A model generated the notes under the pieces. That model was not told the DNA's origin and ran no database searches. It saw only the letters and a program-made list of their open reading frames with translations. This document shows positions 16,980 through 25,491 of a stretch of 64,000 nucleotides of DNA, one piece after another; positions within the stretch are counted from its first letter, which is position 1, and each line of letters opens with the position of its first letter. The stretch comes from Paraflavitalea devenefica (GTDB lineage Bacteria > Bacteroidota > Bacteroidia > Chitinophagales > Chitinophagaceae): assembly GCF_011759375.1 (NCBI RefSeq), contig NZ_JAARML010000005.1, positions 434,001 to 498,000 on the forward strand, in the 5' to 3' direction. A program made the translations under genes and the position numbers.

Positions 16980-17840
16980 ATGCAAACCATCGCGCCGTTT
17001 CTTCAATATATACGGCAAAATAACAAGTTGCCCATCAGAATCGTTTCGCCGGACTTCGGCCACCTGACGGCTGAAGAAGCGGCAAATTTTATTGTTCCGC
17101 ATCGTTCGCCTTATTATTTTTTTATGTTTATGCTGAATGGCCGCAGCTGTCATCAAATCGATCTGAAGCAATACGAAGTGACCGGTAATGAATTGGTTTT
17201 TGTTACGCCTCACCAGGTTCATAAGCAGGAAGTTATTGGCAAGGGAGGCAAATTTGTCAAGCTGGGTTTTGATGAGAGTTGCCTGTTCCTGCTGCTCAAA
17301 CAATATCCTTTCCTGATCGATCCGCTGAATTACCAGAAAGTCAGTTTTGCCCTCGCCGCTGTGCTGCGGGTAAAGGCAATTTTTGCCATATTGCTGGATC
17401 TGTTGAGGCATTGGGATACCGCGCCGGAACTGATCCTGGCACACCTCAATAGTTTACTTACCGAGATCAACACGGCATACTTTCTTACCCCGACCGCTCC
17501 GGCGAGAAATAAGCTTGCCCGCTACATCGACTTTAAAACATTGGTGGAAAAACAGTTGACCGAGCAACCCAGCGTCCGGCAGATTGCGGAAGAACTGGGC
17601 ATCAATCCCAACGGATTATATAAGCTCGTGAAACAGCATTCCGGGCTTTCTCCTAAAGAATATATCACTAAACGGTTGATTTTGGAAGCAGGGCGCCGCT
17701 TATATCACACGAAAGATCTCTCGATCAAAGAATTGGCCTTTGAGTTGGGCTTTAATGATCCTGAATACTTTTCCCGTTTGTTTAAAAAAGTCACAGGACA
17801 AACCATCCCACAGTTTTCGCAGGATCTGTCAGGGAATTAG
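16980..17840 (+). CDS. AraC-family transcriptional regulator
   Basis: A 286-residue complete regulator. An N-terminal cupin-like sensor (residues ~20-130, VPHRSPYYFFMFMLNG then VTGNELVFVTPHQVHK) is followed by a linker and a C-terminal AraC domain. The two helix-turn-helix units are visible as SVRQIAEELGINPNGLYKLV (~197) and LSIKELAFELGFNDPEYFSR (~247). It starts 8 bp after the AraC fragment and precedes an epimerase gene by 67 bp, which is its most likely target. Confidence 0.9.
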   Translation: MQTIAPFLQYIRQNNKLPIRIVSPDFGHLTAEEAANFIVPHRSPYYFFMFMLNGRSCHQIDLKQYEVTGNELVFVTPHQVHKQEVIGKGGKFVKLGFDESCLFLLLKQYPFLIDPLNYQKVSFALAAVLRVKAIFAILLDLLRHWDTAPELILAHLNSLLTEINTAYFLTPTAPARNKLARYIDFKTLVEKQLTEQPSVRQIAEELGINPNGLYKLVKQHSGLSPKEYITKRLILEAGRRLYHTKDLSIKELAFELGFNDPEYFSRLFKKVTGQTIPQFSQDLSGN

Positions 17841-17907
17841 ATCGATTCGTCCGGCCTTTTTTGCCCCGCGATCAGGAGCTTTGTTCACACAATAAAGCTA
17901 TACGGAA

Positions 17908-18738
17908 ATGAATAAAAATCAGGAAACAATATTAGTTACAGGAGGAAACGGCCTTGTAGGCGCGCGTCTGTTACCACGATTAGTAGCGGCAGGTATCAAT
18001 TGCCGTGCCTTGGTGCGCGGCGGTAAAGGCGTTCCGGCCGGAGTGACGCCTGTGGAAGGTGATCTGCTGGATCCGGCATCGCTTATAGAAGCTGTCAAAA
18101 ATGTATCAGCGATCGTTCATCTGGCGGCCGTGTTCCGCTCACCGGACACGGACCTGATCTGGAAGAGCAACCTGGAGGGTACGCGTAACCTTATTGATGC
18201 GGCAAAAAACAGCGCGTCTGGTGCCCGCTTCCTATTTGCAAGTACCAGCCATGTCTACAACACGAACAATCCGCACCCTGGCCGGGAAAATGATGCGGTT
18301 AACCCGCAACATGCTTATCCCGCCAGCAAAGTTGCATCGGAGAATGAGTTACGCGAAAGCAAACTGAACTGGGCCATTTTGCGTTTCCCCTTTGTTTATG
18401 GTGATGGTGATGGCCATCTGGAAGAGTTACCAAAACATGTAATTGCAGCGAAATATCATCCAGCCATGAGGATAAGCACCATCCATCATCGCGACATTTA
18501 CACAGCCGTTATGATGGCTTTGGATGGGATCATGGACGGCCGCATTGTCAATATTTCGGATGAAGCACCTACATCAATTTATGAACTGTTGAGCATTGTG
18601 GGAGAAACTATGGTATCGTCATCTGAGCCGCTGGTAAACCCCTGGTATCTCCATGCTGATAGCTCGCTTGCACGTAGCTTAGGCTTTCAACCGTCGGTCA
18701 GGACCGTTTACCAGGCGGTACAAGAAAAGCTGCTTTAA
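17908..18738 (+). CDS. NAD(P)-dependent epimerase/dehydratase (extended SDR)
   Basis: A 276-residue protein with an N-terminal Rossmann motif VTGGNGLVGARLL (~10), VHLAAVF (~72), a catalytic serine region FASTSHVYN (~112) and the YPASK catalytic pair (~143). It probably oxidises or reduces a sugar-nucleotide or small carbonyl compound. It is the last gene of the repeat-bounded patch, next to its probable AraC regulator; the tRNA-Lys gene follows on the other strand. Confidence 0.88.
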   Translation: MNKNQETILVTGGNGLVGARLLPRLVAAGINCRALVRGGKGVPAGVTPVEGDLLDPASLIEAVKNVSAIVHLAAVFRSPDTDLIWKSNLEGTRNLIDAAKNSASGARFLFASTSHVYNTNNPHPGRENDAVNPQHAYPASKVASENELRESKLNWAILRFPFVYGDGDGHLEELPKHVIAAKYHPAMRISTIHHRDIYTAVMMALDGIMDGRIVNISDEAPTSIYELLSIVGETMVSSSEPLVNPWYLHADSSLARSLGFQPSVRTVYQAVQEKLL

Positions 18739-18889
18739 TATGGTTTTCAAATTTCCTTGAGCTGACCTCTCCGGAAATGATTACCTCTTTCAAGGCTTGA
18801 AACGTGTAAAGAAGTAATCACGTTAACATACAAATCAAAAGAACGTGGTGAACGAGATGAGCAGAAGGATTTGAATTAGCATAAAATAA

Positions 18890-18914
18890 AAACTCCGAAC
18901 AATGTTCGGAGTTT
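18890..18914 (-). terminator. Terminator of the tRNA-Lys gene
   Basis: A perfect 11-bp stem AAACTCCGAAC/GTTCGGAGTTT with a 3-base loop. On the minus strand it follows the tRNA 3' end by three bases and is itself followed by a T-rich tail. Confidence 0.92.
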
Positions 18915-18917
18915 CAG

Positions 18918-18990
18918 TGAACCCGCTGGGACTCGAACCCAGGGCCCCAACATTAAAAGTGTTGTGCTCTACCAACTGAGCTACGAGTTC
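18918..18990 (-). tRNA. tRNA-Lys (anticodon TTT)
   Basis: The 73-nt gene folds into a full cloverleaf. The acceptor stem is GAACTCG/CGGGTTC with discriminator A, the D arm contains AGTTGGTA, and the anticodon stem CAACA/TGTTG has loop CTTTTAA giving anticodon TTT. The variable loop has five bases, and the T arm is CTGGG/CCCAG with TTCGAGT. CCA is not encoded. It has a perfect promoter upstream and a terminator downstream. Its 5' part and upstream flank are duplicated at 14232-14311. Confidence 0.97.
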
Positions 18991-19019
18991 AACCTCTCAA
19001 CTTAATAACTTCCTCATTT
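18940..19019. repeat. Right copy of the 80-bp direct repeat (within and upstream of tRNA-Lys)
   Basis: This is identical over 80 bp to 14232-14311. It covers tRNA-Lys positions 1-51 and 29 bp of the leader side. The two copies bound 4628 bp of accessory sequence with no integrase gene. Confidence 0.95.
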
Positions 19020-19048
19020 TCAGAGTCGTTATGTCGTTTTTGGGAGTG

Positions 19049-19079
19049 CAAAAATACGCCAAAAACACATCGTACCAAA
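19049..19079 (-). promoter_or_regulatory. tRNA-Lys promoter
   Basis: On the minus strand the sequence reads TTTG, then 19 bases, then TATTTTTG, an exact fit to the Bacteroidota TTTG-N19-TAnnTTTG promoter. It lies ~59 bp upstream of the mature tRNA 5' end and outside the duplicated 80 bp. Confidence 0.9.
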
Positions 19080-19292
19080 TTTATTTCAGATTTTATTTTC
19101 ACACCCTGTGGATTGAAATTGCTTGGTTTTTTAAAATCTCCGCAAAACCACGGCCAGTCTGGGCTGGTGGGAGTAGGGGGCCTGCTGATGCCATTCAAAA
19201 AAGATATACAAACAAATGAGTTACAGAAATTTAAACCGGCCATCTGTCTCCTGCCAACAAAACCGGGTGTAATTTAGTTATGAATACACGCT

Positions 19293-21530
19293 ATGGATTA
19301 TACCCGGGAATTCAGGAAATTTATCAGCAGTCAGTATTTGTATACCGGCGTCCGCATCACAGCAGGCGCTATTATACCGGCCGTAATCCTGCACCAGTAC
19401 GACCTGCTCACTTCCATGATGGCCGTTCCCCTGGGCGCGCTGGTAGTCAGTACCACCGATACACCCGGCCCCCTGCAACACCGCCGCAATGGTATGCTGG
19501 CCAGCATCCTGATCAATAGCCTTATTGTACTCATCGTAGGCTTCAGCCGGCCCTTTCCCTGGCTCATTGGCTTGGAGATCATTGCCTTTGGCATGCTCTT
19601 TTCCCTCGCCGGCGTGTACGGCAACCGCGTCAATTCGATCGGGCTCATTGCCCTGCTGGTATTCATTTTCAACATTGACAGCCACCTTGCTTCTTCCAAT
19701 ATCTGGCGCGATGCCGCCTGGTTTACTATCGGTGGCGTATGGTATGCAGGGCTCAGTCTGACCCTCTATACCCTCCGCCCTTATAAACCCATTCAGCAGT
19801 TGCTGGGCGAGAGCCTCATGGAAATTGCCGGTTATCTCCGGGTGAAAGCAGCCTTCTACGATAAAGAGCGGGATACCGATCACCTGTACAGGGAACTCAT
19901 GCGCTACCAGATCGTCGTACACCAGCACCAGGATGAGCTGCATGAAATGCTCTTCAAGGCCCGGCGCCTCATCACTGAATCTACCAGCAAGGGGCGCATC
20001 CTCATGATGATGTTCCTCGATAGCATGGACCTCTTTGAGCGCATTATGACTACCCAGCAGGAGTATGAAGCGCTTCACAAAGAATTTGACGATACGCCCA
20101 TCCTGAAAGCCTATCACAGCATGATCCTGCAGGCGTCGGATGAACTGCAAAAAATAGGACTGTCCGTACAGGAAGGATTGCCTTACAGGGACGACAATTC
20201 ACTGGAGGAAGCCTACAAAGAAACCAGTGATGCTTACTTCGCCCTGCGGGATAAAGAACTGGGACCACATACCATTGAGGGATTTATCAAGCTCCGGCAT
20301 ATCCTGTACAGCATAGAAGACCTGGTAGAACGCATCTCTATGCTGGCGCATTATTCTACTTATGACCGAAGCATCAGCAAGAACAAAGACGCCAGGGAAA
20401 AATGGCTGAAAGAGCAGGCGCCGCCCGACCAGGAGATCAACATCCGGTTACTGCTCGATAACCTTTCCTTGCAATCGTCCCACTTCAGGCATGCCATACG
20501 CGTTACCCTGGCCATGATGATCGGTTACACCATTTCCTTGCTGTATCCGCTCGGACACGGATACTGGATCCTGCTGACCATCGTTACCATCCTCAAACCG
20601 GCATACAGCATTACCAAACAGCGCAACTTCCAGCGTTTGGGCGGTACCCTTATCGGTGCTGCTTTCTCCTTTGCGGTCCTGTACTTCATTAAGGACAATA
20701 CTGCCCTGTTCATCATCATGCTGCTGGCCATGATCATTTCCTATACCTACATCAAGCTCAACTACCTGGTGGGGTCTATTGGTATTACCTCCTACGTGAT
20801 CCTCAGCTTTCATTTCATGAACCCGGGCGGATTGTCGGCCGTATTGCAGGACAGGATCATTGATACGGCCATTGGTTCTCTCATTGCTTACCTCGTATCA
20901 AAATTCGTATTGCCCTTATGGGAGCATGAACAGATAGATCCTTTCATAGAAAAAACCGTAACTGCCAACCGGCGTTACTTCAACGTTGTATCGGTGGCCT
21001 TCACCGGCCAGTCATCAGAAAAAAGTGATTACCGGGTTGCCCGTAAAGAAGCCTTTGTGGCGCTGGCCAACATGTCTGACCATTTTCAGCGTATGCTGTC
21101 GGAACCGAAGAACAAGCAGCCTGGTCTGCCGCAATACCATCAGTTTGTAGCAACCAGTCACCTGCTGGCCTCGCATATTGCCTCTCTTTCTTACTATGCG
21201 CAGCGGTCGGCTCCGCAATATGCCTCCGGTGATTTTCAGCCGCTCCTGAAACAGGTGGATGATCAGTTTGGATCTGCGCAAAGCCTGCTGGACAATAAAG
21301 CCCTGCCTGCTATAGAACAAAAGACCGGCGACCATCCCATACGCGCCCGCCTGCAACAACTCTTTGAACAAAGACGGCAGGAGATGAAAGCAGGAGCGGG
21401 TAACCCGGAACAATCTGTACGCAAAACACTCTCTGATCTCAAGGCTATTACCGACCAGTTCCAGTTGATCTATTCTATCACGGTTGAACAGGTGAAAATA
21501 TTAGACAAGCTGAAGAAGGAGGAAATGTAA
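19293..21530 (+). CDS. FUSC-family (YccS/YhfK-like) membrane protein
   Basis: A 745-residue inner-membrane protein built as two membrane blocks (residues ~15-165 and ~400-550), each followed by a soluble helical domain, the YccS layout. The second block carries HAIRVTLAMMIGYTISLLYP and the GHGYWILLTIVTILKP motif typical of FUSC/aromatic-acid-exporter relatives. Such proteins are linked to export of small aromatic or toxic compounds, but the substrate is unknown. The start at 19293 agrees with the family's N-terminus. It lies just right of the tRNA-Lys gene and seems to be ordinary chromosome. Confidence 0.88.
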   Translation: MDYTREFRKFISSQYLYTGVRITAGAIIPAVILHQYDLLTSMMAVPLGALVVSTTDTPGPLQHRRNGMLASILINSLIVLIVGFSRPFPWLIGLEIIAFGMLFSLAGVYGNRVNSIGLIALLVFIFNIDSHLASSNIWRDAAWFTIGGVWYAGLSLTLYTLRPYKPIQQLLGESLMEIAGYLRVKAAFYDKERDTDHLYRELMRYQIVVHQHQDELHEMLFKARRLITESTSKGRILMMMFLDSMDLFERIMTTQQEYEALHKEFDDTPILKAYHSMILQASDELQKIGLSVQEGLPYRDDNSLEEAYKETSDAYFALRDKELGPHTIEGFIKLRHILYSIEDLVERISMLAHYSTYDRSISKNKDAREKWLKEQAPPDQEINIRLLLDNLSLQSSHFRHAIRVTLAMMIGYTISLLYPLGHGYWILLTIVTILKPAYSITKQRNFQRLGGTLIGAAFSFAVLYFIKDNTALFIIMLLAMIISYTYIKLNYLVGSIGITSYVILSFHFMNPGGLSAVLQDRIIDTAIGSLIAYLVSKFVLPLWEHEQIDPFIEKTVTANRRYFNVVSVAFTGQSSEKSDYRVARKEAFVALANMSDHFQRMLSEPKNKQPGLPQYHQFVATSHLLASHIASLSYYAQRSAPQYASGDFQPLLKQVDDQFGSAQSLLDNKALPAIEQKTGDHPIRARLQQLFEQRRQEMKAGAGNPEQSVRKTLSDLKAITDQFQLIYSITVEQVKILDKLKKEEM

Positions 21531-21574
21531 ATAATTTAATTTTGCCGGCCGCCAATCAACTATACAATCAAACC

Positions 21575-21970
21575 ATGAAACAATCCTTAGCGCGCATAGC
21601 ACTCGTAGTAAAAGATTATGATGAAGCCATTGCCTTTTATACGGAAAAGTTACATTTTACTTTAATAGAAGATACCGTTTTAACACCCACCAAAAGATGG
21701 GTAGTGGTAGCGCCGCCGGGATCAGATGGCTGCTGCCTGCTGCTGGCGAAAGCCGTAGGTGAAGAACAAGAAAGCAGGGTAGGGAACCAAACCGGCGGCC
21801 GGGTATTCCTCTTCCTGTATACCGATAATTTCGACCGGGACTATATCAACCTGCTGCACCAGCACATCACCATTGTGCGTGAACCCGTAACCGAAACCTG
21901 GGGCAAGGTGGCTGTCTTTGCCGACCTCTATGGCAACCTGTGGGACCTGATCGAAGCGCCCGGCAAATAA
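21575..21970 (+). CDS. VOC-family (glyoxalase/bleomycin-resistance-like) protein
   Basis: A 131-residue protein; the ATG at MKQSLARIALVVKDYDEA is preferred over an upstream TTG. One beta-alpha-beta-beta-beta repeat starts at residue 5 and a second begins near VFLFLYTDNF. The glutamate in the C-terminal GNLWDLIEA is a usual metal ligand of the family. It could be a lyase, dioxygenase or binding protein. Confidence 0.87.
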   Translation: MKQSLARIALVVKDYDEAIAFYTEKLHFTLIEDTVLTPTKRWVVVAPPGSDGCCLLLAKAVGEEQESRVGNQTGGRVFLFLYTDNFDRDYINLLHQHITIVREPVTETWGKVAVFADLYGNLWDLIEAPGK

Positions 21971-22134
21971 AATAGCCAAGAAAATATTCTACCCGAGAAA
22001 GTTGAGGAAAAGATTGCTCAAAAAAGCGGCCGCTAATGGGTGGACAGTAATAAAACAGGCGGGTTCTTCCAAAAGACGGTGGGAAAAGGATTGAGGTACG
22101 TAACTTTATACAACGGTTGCTTAAATTGGACGAT

Positions 22135-22557
22135 ATGGAAAAAAACATTACCAAATCCATAGACATCAATACCTCTCTCGCAAAAGTCTGGAATGCCCTG
22201 GTGAATCCCGACATCATCGCCCAATACCTCTATGGCGTGGAAACCATTACCGACTGGAAGGTAGGCAGTGAGCTCATCTTTGTACATAATCAAGAGGGTA
22301 AGCAGGTCAGGGATAAAGGGGTGATCCTCGACTTTGTGCCGCCGCACCTGCTAAGGCATACCTACTGGACGCCTTATTCTGGTTTGGAAGACAAACCAGA
22401 ACATTATACCACCATATCCTATAGCCTTACCGCAGAGAACAACAAGACCATTTTAACGGTTACACAAACCAACTTCAACAGTGAGGAATGGTACCGCAAC
22501 CTGCTGGCAGGATGGGATGATGTACTCACCACCATCAAAAAAATTGTTGAAAGTTGA
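22135..22557 (+). CDS. SRPBCC/AHSA1-domain protein
   Basis: A 140-residue START-like protein beginning MEKNITKSIDINTSLAKVWN, the typical first strand and helix of AHSA1 proteins. LVNPDIIAQYL follows, with a C-terminal helix ending WDDVLTTIKKIVES. It forms a hydrophobic pocket; ligand unknown. Its stop overlaps the TTG start of the following acetyltransferase gene. Confidence 0.88.
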   Translation: MEKNITKSIDINTSLAKVWNALVNPDIIAQYLYGVETITDWKVGSELIFVHNQEGKQVRDKGVILDFVPPHLLRHTYWTPYSGLEDKPEHYTTISYSLTAENNKTILTVTQTNFNSEEWYRNLLAGWDDVLTTIKKIVES

Positions 22558-23324
22558 CAGCCCAGGCCATTAAAACCCCACTTGAACGCATACAACTCCT
22601 CCGTAGATTATTTCTGCAGGAGCACAACTGCCAGATACGCTACAATGCCGTACATGAGCGGGACTGGTCCGATTCTTACCTGCTCCTCATCGATGATGTG
22701 GAAGTCGGCTACGGTTCGGTCAATGCACAGGACATACGGGGTACCCGCGAAACCATCTTTGAATATTACCTCGTGCCCCATGTAAGGAACCATGCCAATC
22801 TATTATTTCGTGAGCTCATCCTCGCTTCCGGCGCTACGCTCATCGAATCACAAAGCAATGTACCGCTCTTAACTGCCATGCTGCATGAGTTTTCCGAAAA
22901 CATTGGCGCTCCTGTTGTACTATTTGAAGATCATCAGGTGACAGATTACACCATACCCGGTATTATCTTTCGTATGCTGGGAGAAGAGGAGAAGGTCTAT
23001 AACCAGGATCCCGGCAAATACGTACTGGAGCTGAATGGTGAAGTCATCGCCAATGGCGGCTTCCTCCTGCATTACAACATGCCTTTTGCCGATCTGTTCA
23101 TGGATGTAAAAGAAGAATACCGCAGAAGGGGATATGGCAGCTACCTGCTGCAGGAAGTCAAAAAACAATGTTATCTCGCCGGCCGCATCCCCGCCGCCCG
23201 TTGCAATGTAAGCAATCCCGCCTCCAAAGCCACCCTGCTCAAAGCCGGCCTCAAAGTAGCCGGACATATGCTCATAGGCTATGTAAAAAAGGATTTACTT
23301 ACTTTTAATCATGATCATCGCTGA
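22554..23324 (+). CDS. GNAT-family N-acetyltransferase
   Basis: A 256-residue protein starting at TTG overlapping the previous stop. The C-terminal half holds the acetyl-CoA-binding motif EEYRRRGYGSYLLQEV (~188), then CNVSNPASKATLLKAGL. The N-terminal half looks like a degenerate second GNAT or dimerisation domain. Substrate unknown. It overlaps the next GNAT gene by 14 bp. Confidence 0.82.
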   Translation: MTAQAIKTPLERIQLLRRLFLQEHNCQIRYNAVHERDWSDSYLLLIDDVEVGYGSVNAQDIRGTRETIFEYYLVPHVRNHANLLFRELILASGATLIESQSNVPLLTAMLHEFSENIGAPVVLFEDHQVTDYTIPGIIFRMLGEEEKVYNQDPGKYVLELNGEVIANGGFLLHYNMPFADLFMDVKEEYRRRGYGSYLLQEVKKQCYLAGRIPAARCNVSNPASKATLLKAGLKVAGHMLIGYVKKDLLTFNHDHR

Positions 23325-23835
23325 AACAGAACGTCTCGTTATCCGTGAGTTTACTATAGATGATGCCCCTTTTATCCTGGAGCTCGTCAATGAGCCCGCC
23401 TGGCTGACATTTATTGGCGATAAAGGCGTAAGGACCACAGATGATGCCGTTCGTTATATCCTTAACGGACCGGTGAAAAGTTACCACACCCACGGCTTTG
23501 GCCTTTGGCTGGTACAACTAAAACAGGAAAACATTCCCATTGGCATGTGCGGATTAATCAAACGGGACCTGTTGGAACATGTAGACATTGGCTTCGCTTA
23601 CCTGTCTGCCCATAATGGCCAGGGATATGCGTATGAAGCAGCTACCGCTACGCTTGAATATGCCAAAGACAAGGTTGGATTAAAACATATCCTGGCCATC
23701 ACCAACCAGGACAACTTCCGTTCCATACGGTTATTGGAAAAGCTCGGACTGAAATTTGAAAGGTTGATCACCTTACCCGGAGAACAAAAGCCCATTCTCT
23801 TAATGGGAGCCAGCCTGCTATCCGGCAACAGCTAA
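23311..23835 (+). CDS. GNAT-family N-acetyltransferase, RimJ/RimL type
   Basis: A 174-residue protein opening ETERLVIREFTIDDAPFI, the RimJ/RimL pattern, with NGQGYAYEAATATLEYA (acetyl-CoA loop, ~107) and NFRSIRLLEKLGLKFE (~136). It probably acetylates a ribosomal or other protein N-terminus, or a small amine. It is translationally linked to the preceding acetyltransferase gene. Confidence 0.88.
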   Translation: MIIAETERLVIREFTIDDAPFILELVNEPAWLTFIGDKGVRTTDDAVRYILNGPVKSYHTHGFGLWLVQLKQENIPIGMCGLIKRDLLEHVDIGFAYLSAHNGQGYAYEAATATLEYAKDKVGLKHILAITNQDNFRSIRLLEKLGLKFERLITLPGEQKPILLMGASLLSGNS

Positions 23836-23908
23836 AGGCCAAAAGCTAACTGCTAAGAGCTTTCTATGCTATAATTACTTATTTTTGTTTGCACTTTAAC
23901 CGGTAATT

Positions 23909-24598
23909 ATGCAGGATACAATCATAGAACTGAAGCACGTCAATATATACCAGGGCACCAATCTCGTATTACAGGATGTAAACCTCCGGGTACAAAAAGG
24001 CGAATTCGTATACCTCGTAGGCAAAACAGGTACCGGGAAATCAAGTCTGCTCAAAACACTCTATGGCGATCTTCCCCTGAAAGAAGGCGATTGTACCGTA
24101 GTAGGTTTCAACCTGCGGGAAATGGACTGGAAAAAAGTACCCTTCCTGCGCCGTAACCTGGGTGTAGTATTCCAGGACTTCCAGCTACTGACGGACCGTA
24201 ACGTGAATGACAACCTCAAATTCGTATTGCGGGCTACCGGCTGGAAAGATGAAAAGCTCATGGATGAAAAGATCATTGATGTGCTGGATAAAGTAGGATT
24301 AAAGTCCAAAGGCTTTAAAATGCCTTTTGAATTAAGTGGTGGCGAACAGCAACGGGTAGATGTGGCCAGGGCATTACTCAACTCACCCAAACTCATCCTG
24401 GCCGATGAGCCTACCGGTAACCTCGACCCGGAAACTTCCGATGAAATCATGCAGCTCCTGTTCCATATTTCCCGTGATTATGGTACTGCCATTGTAATGG
24501 CCACGCACGATTACATCGTTATCAACAAATTTCCGGCGCGTATGGTGCGTACGGAACGGGGCAGGGTCATAGACAATGCAAGCATTGACATGGTATGA
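23909..24598 (+). CDS. ftsE: FtsE-like ABC transporter ATP-binding protein
   Basis: A 229-residue ATPase with Walker A VGKTGTGKSS (~37), Q-loop VVFQDFQLL (~88), signature LSGGEQQRV (~142), Walker B LILADEPTGNLD (~163) and switch histidine ATHD (~194). Sequence and size fit FtsE, which with FtsX couples to peptidoglycan hydrolases during division. ftsX is not adjacent, a common arrangement in Bacteroidota. A possible TATTTTTG -7 box lies at 23880-23887. Its stop overlaps the next gene (ATGA). Confidence 0.87.
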   Translation: MQDTIIELKHVNIYQGTNLVLQDVNLRVQKGEFVYLVGKTGTGKSSLLKTLYGDLPLKEGDCTVVGFNLREMDWKKVPFLRRNLGVVFQDFQLLTDRNVNDNLKFVLRATGWKDEKLMDEKIIDVLDKVGLKSKGFKMPFELSGGEQQRVDVARALLNSPKLILADEPTGNLDPETSDEIMQLLFHISRDYGTAIVMATHDYIVINKFPARMVRTERGRVIDNASIDMV

Positions 24599-25491
24599 TC
24601 TCCATATTAATTCCGGTATTCAACCAGGATATCAATAAATTGGTGGCCCGGCTAAGCGCCGGGCTTTCCCATTTACAGCAGGGAGGTGAGATCATCGTTA
24701 TGGACGACGGTTCTGATCCCGCCTTCCGGGACATCAATAAACCCATCGCACAACAGCCCTTTGTACGCTACCTGCCACAGGCACAAAACCAGGGACGCAT
24801 ACGCATCCGGCAAATGCTGGCCGAAGCTGCTGCCGGCGAATGGTTGCTCTTTCTCGATGGTGATAGTGAAGTCGTCTCAGATAACTTTTTACACAACTAT
24901 ATACAGGCCATACAACCTGGCGCCGCTGTAGTAGTAGGGGGCAGGACTTATACCGCTACGCCACCGGAAGATGACGCTCTCAGGTTACATTGGAAATATG
25001 GCTCCCGCAGGGAAGGCAGGCTGCCAGGCAAAAAGCACCAGCCCGCTTTTATGTCCAACAACTTTCTCATACAGGCCCGTTACTTCCAACAACTATCGTT
25101 TCATACCGGCTGGAATGGGTATGGCCATGAAGATACCTGGATGGGACTACAATTGGAAGAAGCTGGTATACCGGTGCGTTACATTGATAATCCTGTTATA
25201 CATGGGGGACTTGAAAAAAACAGCGCATTCATTGCAAAGTCAGCAACTGCGCTCCTAAATCTTCACCAGCTCAGTGGGATGGTTCCTGCAGCATTGCTGG
25301 CCAGGCATGTAAAAATATTCCGGGTATATAAAAAACTGGAAGTTTGGCGCTGTCGCTGGATAGTATTAGCTGCTTATGCGTTATTGAAAAACTACATCCA
25401 CCGTAACCTTCATTCCTCCAATCCTTCCCTCACACTCTTCGACCTTTACAGGCTGCAATACTTCATTCGCCTTGTTAATTCAGCACATTAA
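24595..25491 (+). CDS. Family 2 glycosyltransferase
   Basis: A 298-residue GT-A enzyme: MISILIPVFNQDINKLVARL, then IIVMDDGSDP (~36), the metal-binding FLDGDSEV (~92) and GHEDTWMGLQLEEAGI (~180), which suits a GT2 catalytic base region. No membrane anchor is visible until a weak C-terminal segment. It overlaps ftsE by four bases, so the two are probably co-translated. It converges with the glycosyltransferase on the other strand. Confidence 0.9.
   Translation: MISILIPVFNQDINKLVARLSAGLSHLQQGGEIIVMDDGSDPAFRDINKPIAQQPFVRYLPQAQNQGRIRIRQMLAEAAAGEWLLFLDGDSEVVSDNFLHNYIQAIQPGAAVVVGGRTYTATPPEDDALRLHWKYGSRREGRLPGKKHQPAFMSNNFLIQARYFQQLSFHTGWNGYGHEDTWMGLQLEEAGIPVRYIDNPVIHGGLEKNSAFIAKSATALLNLHQLSGMVPAALLARHVKIFRVYKKLEVWRCRWIVLAAYALLKNYIHRNLHSSNPSLTLFDLYRLQYFIRLVNSAH

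Noticed and set aside
19031..19243. Short frames on both strands beside tRNA-Lys
   Set aside because: They cover the tRNA promoter and leader, with no family resemblance.
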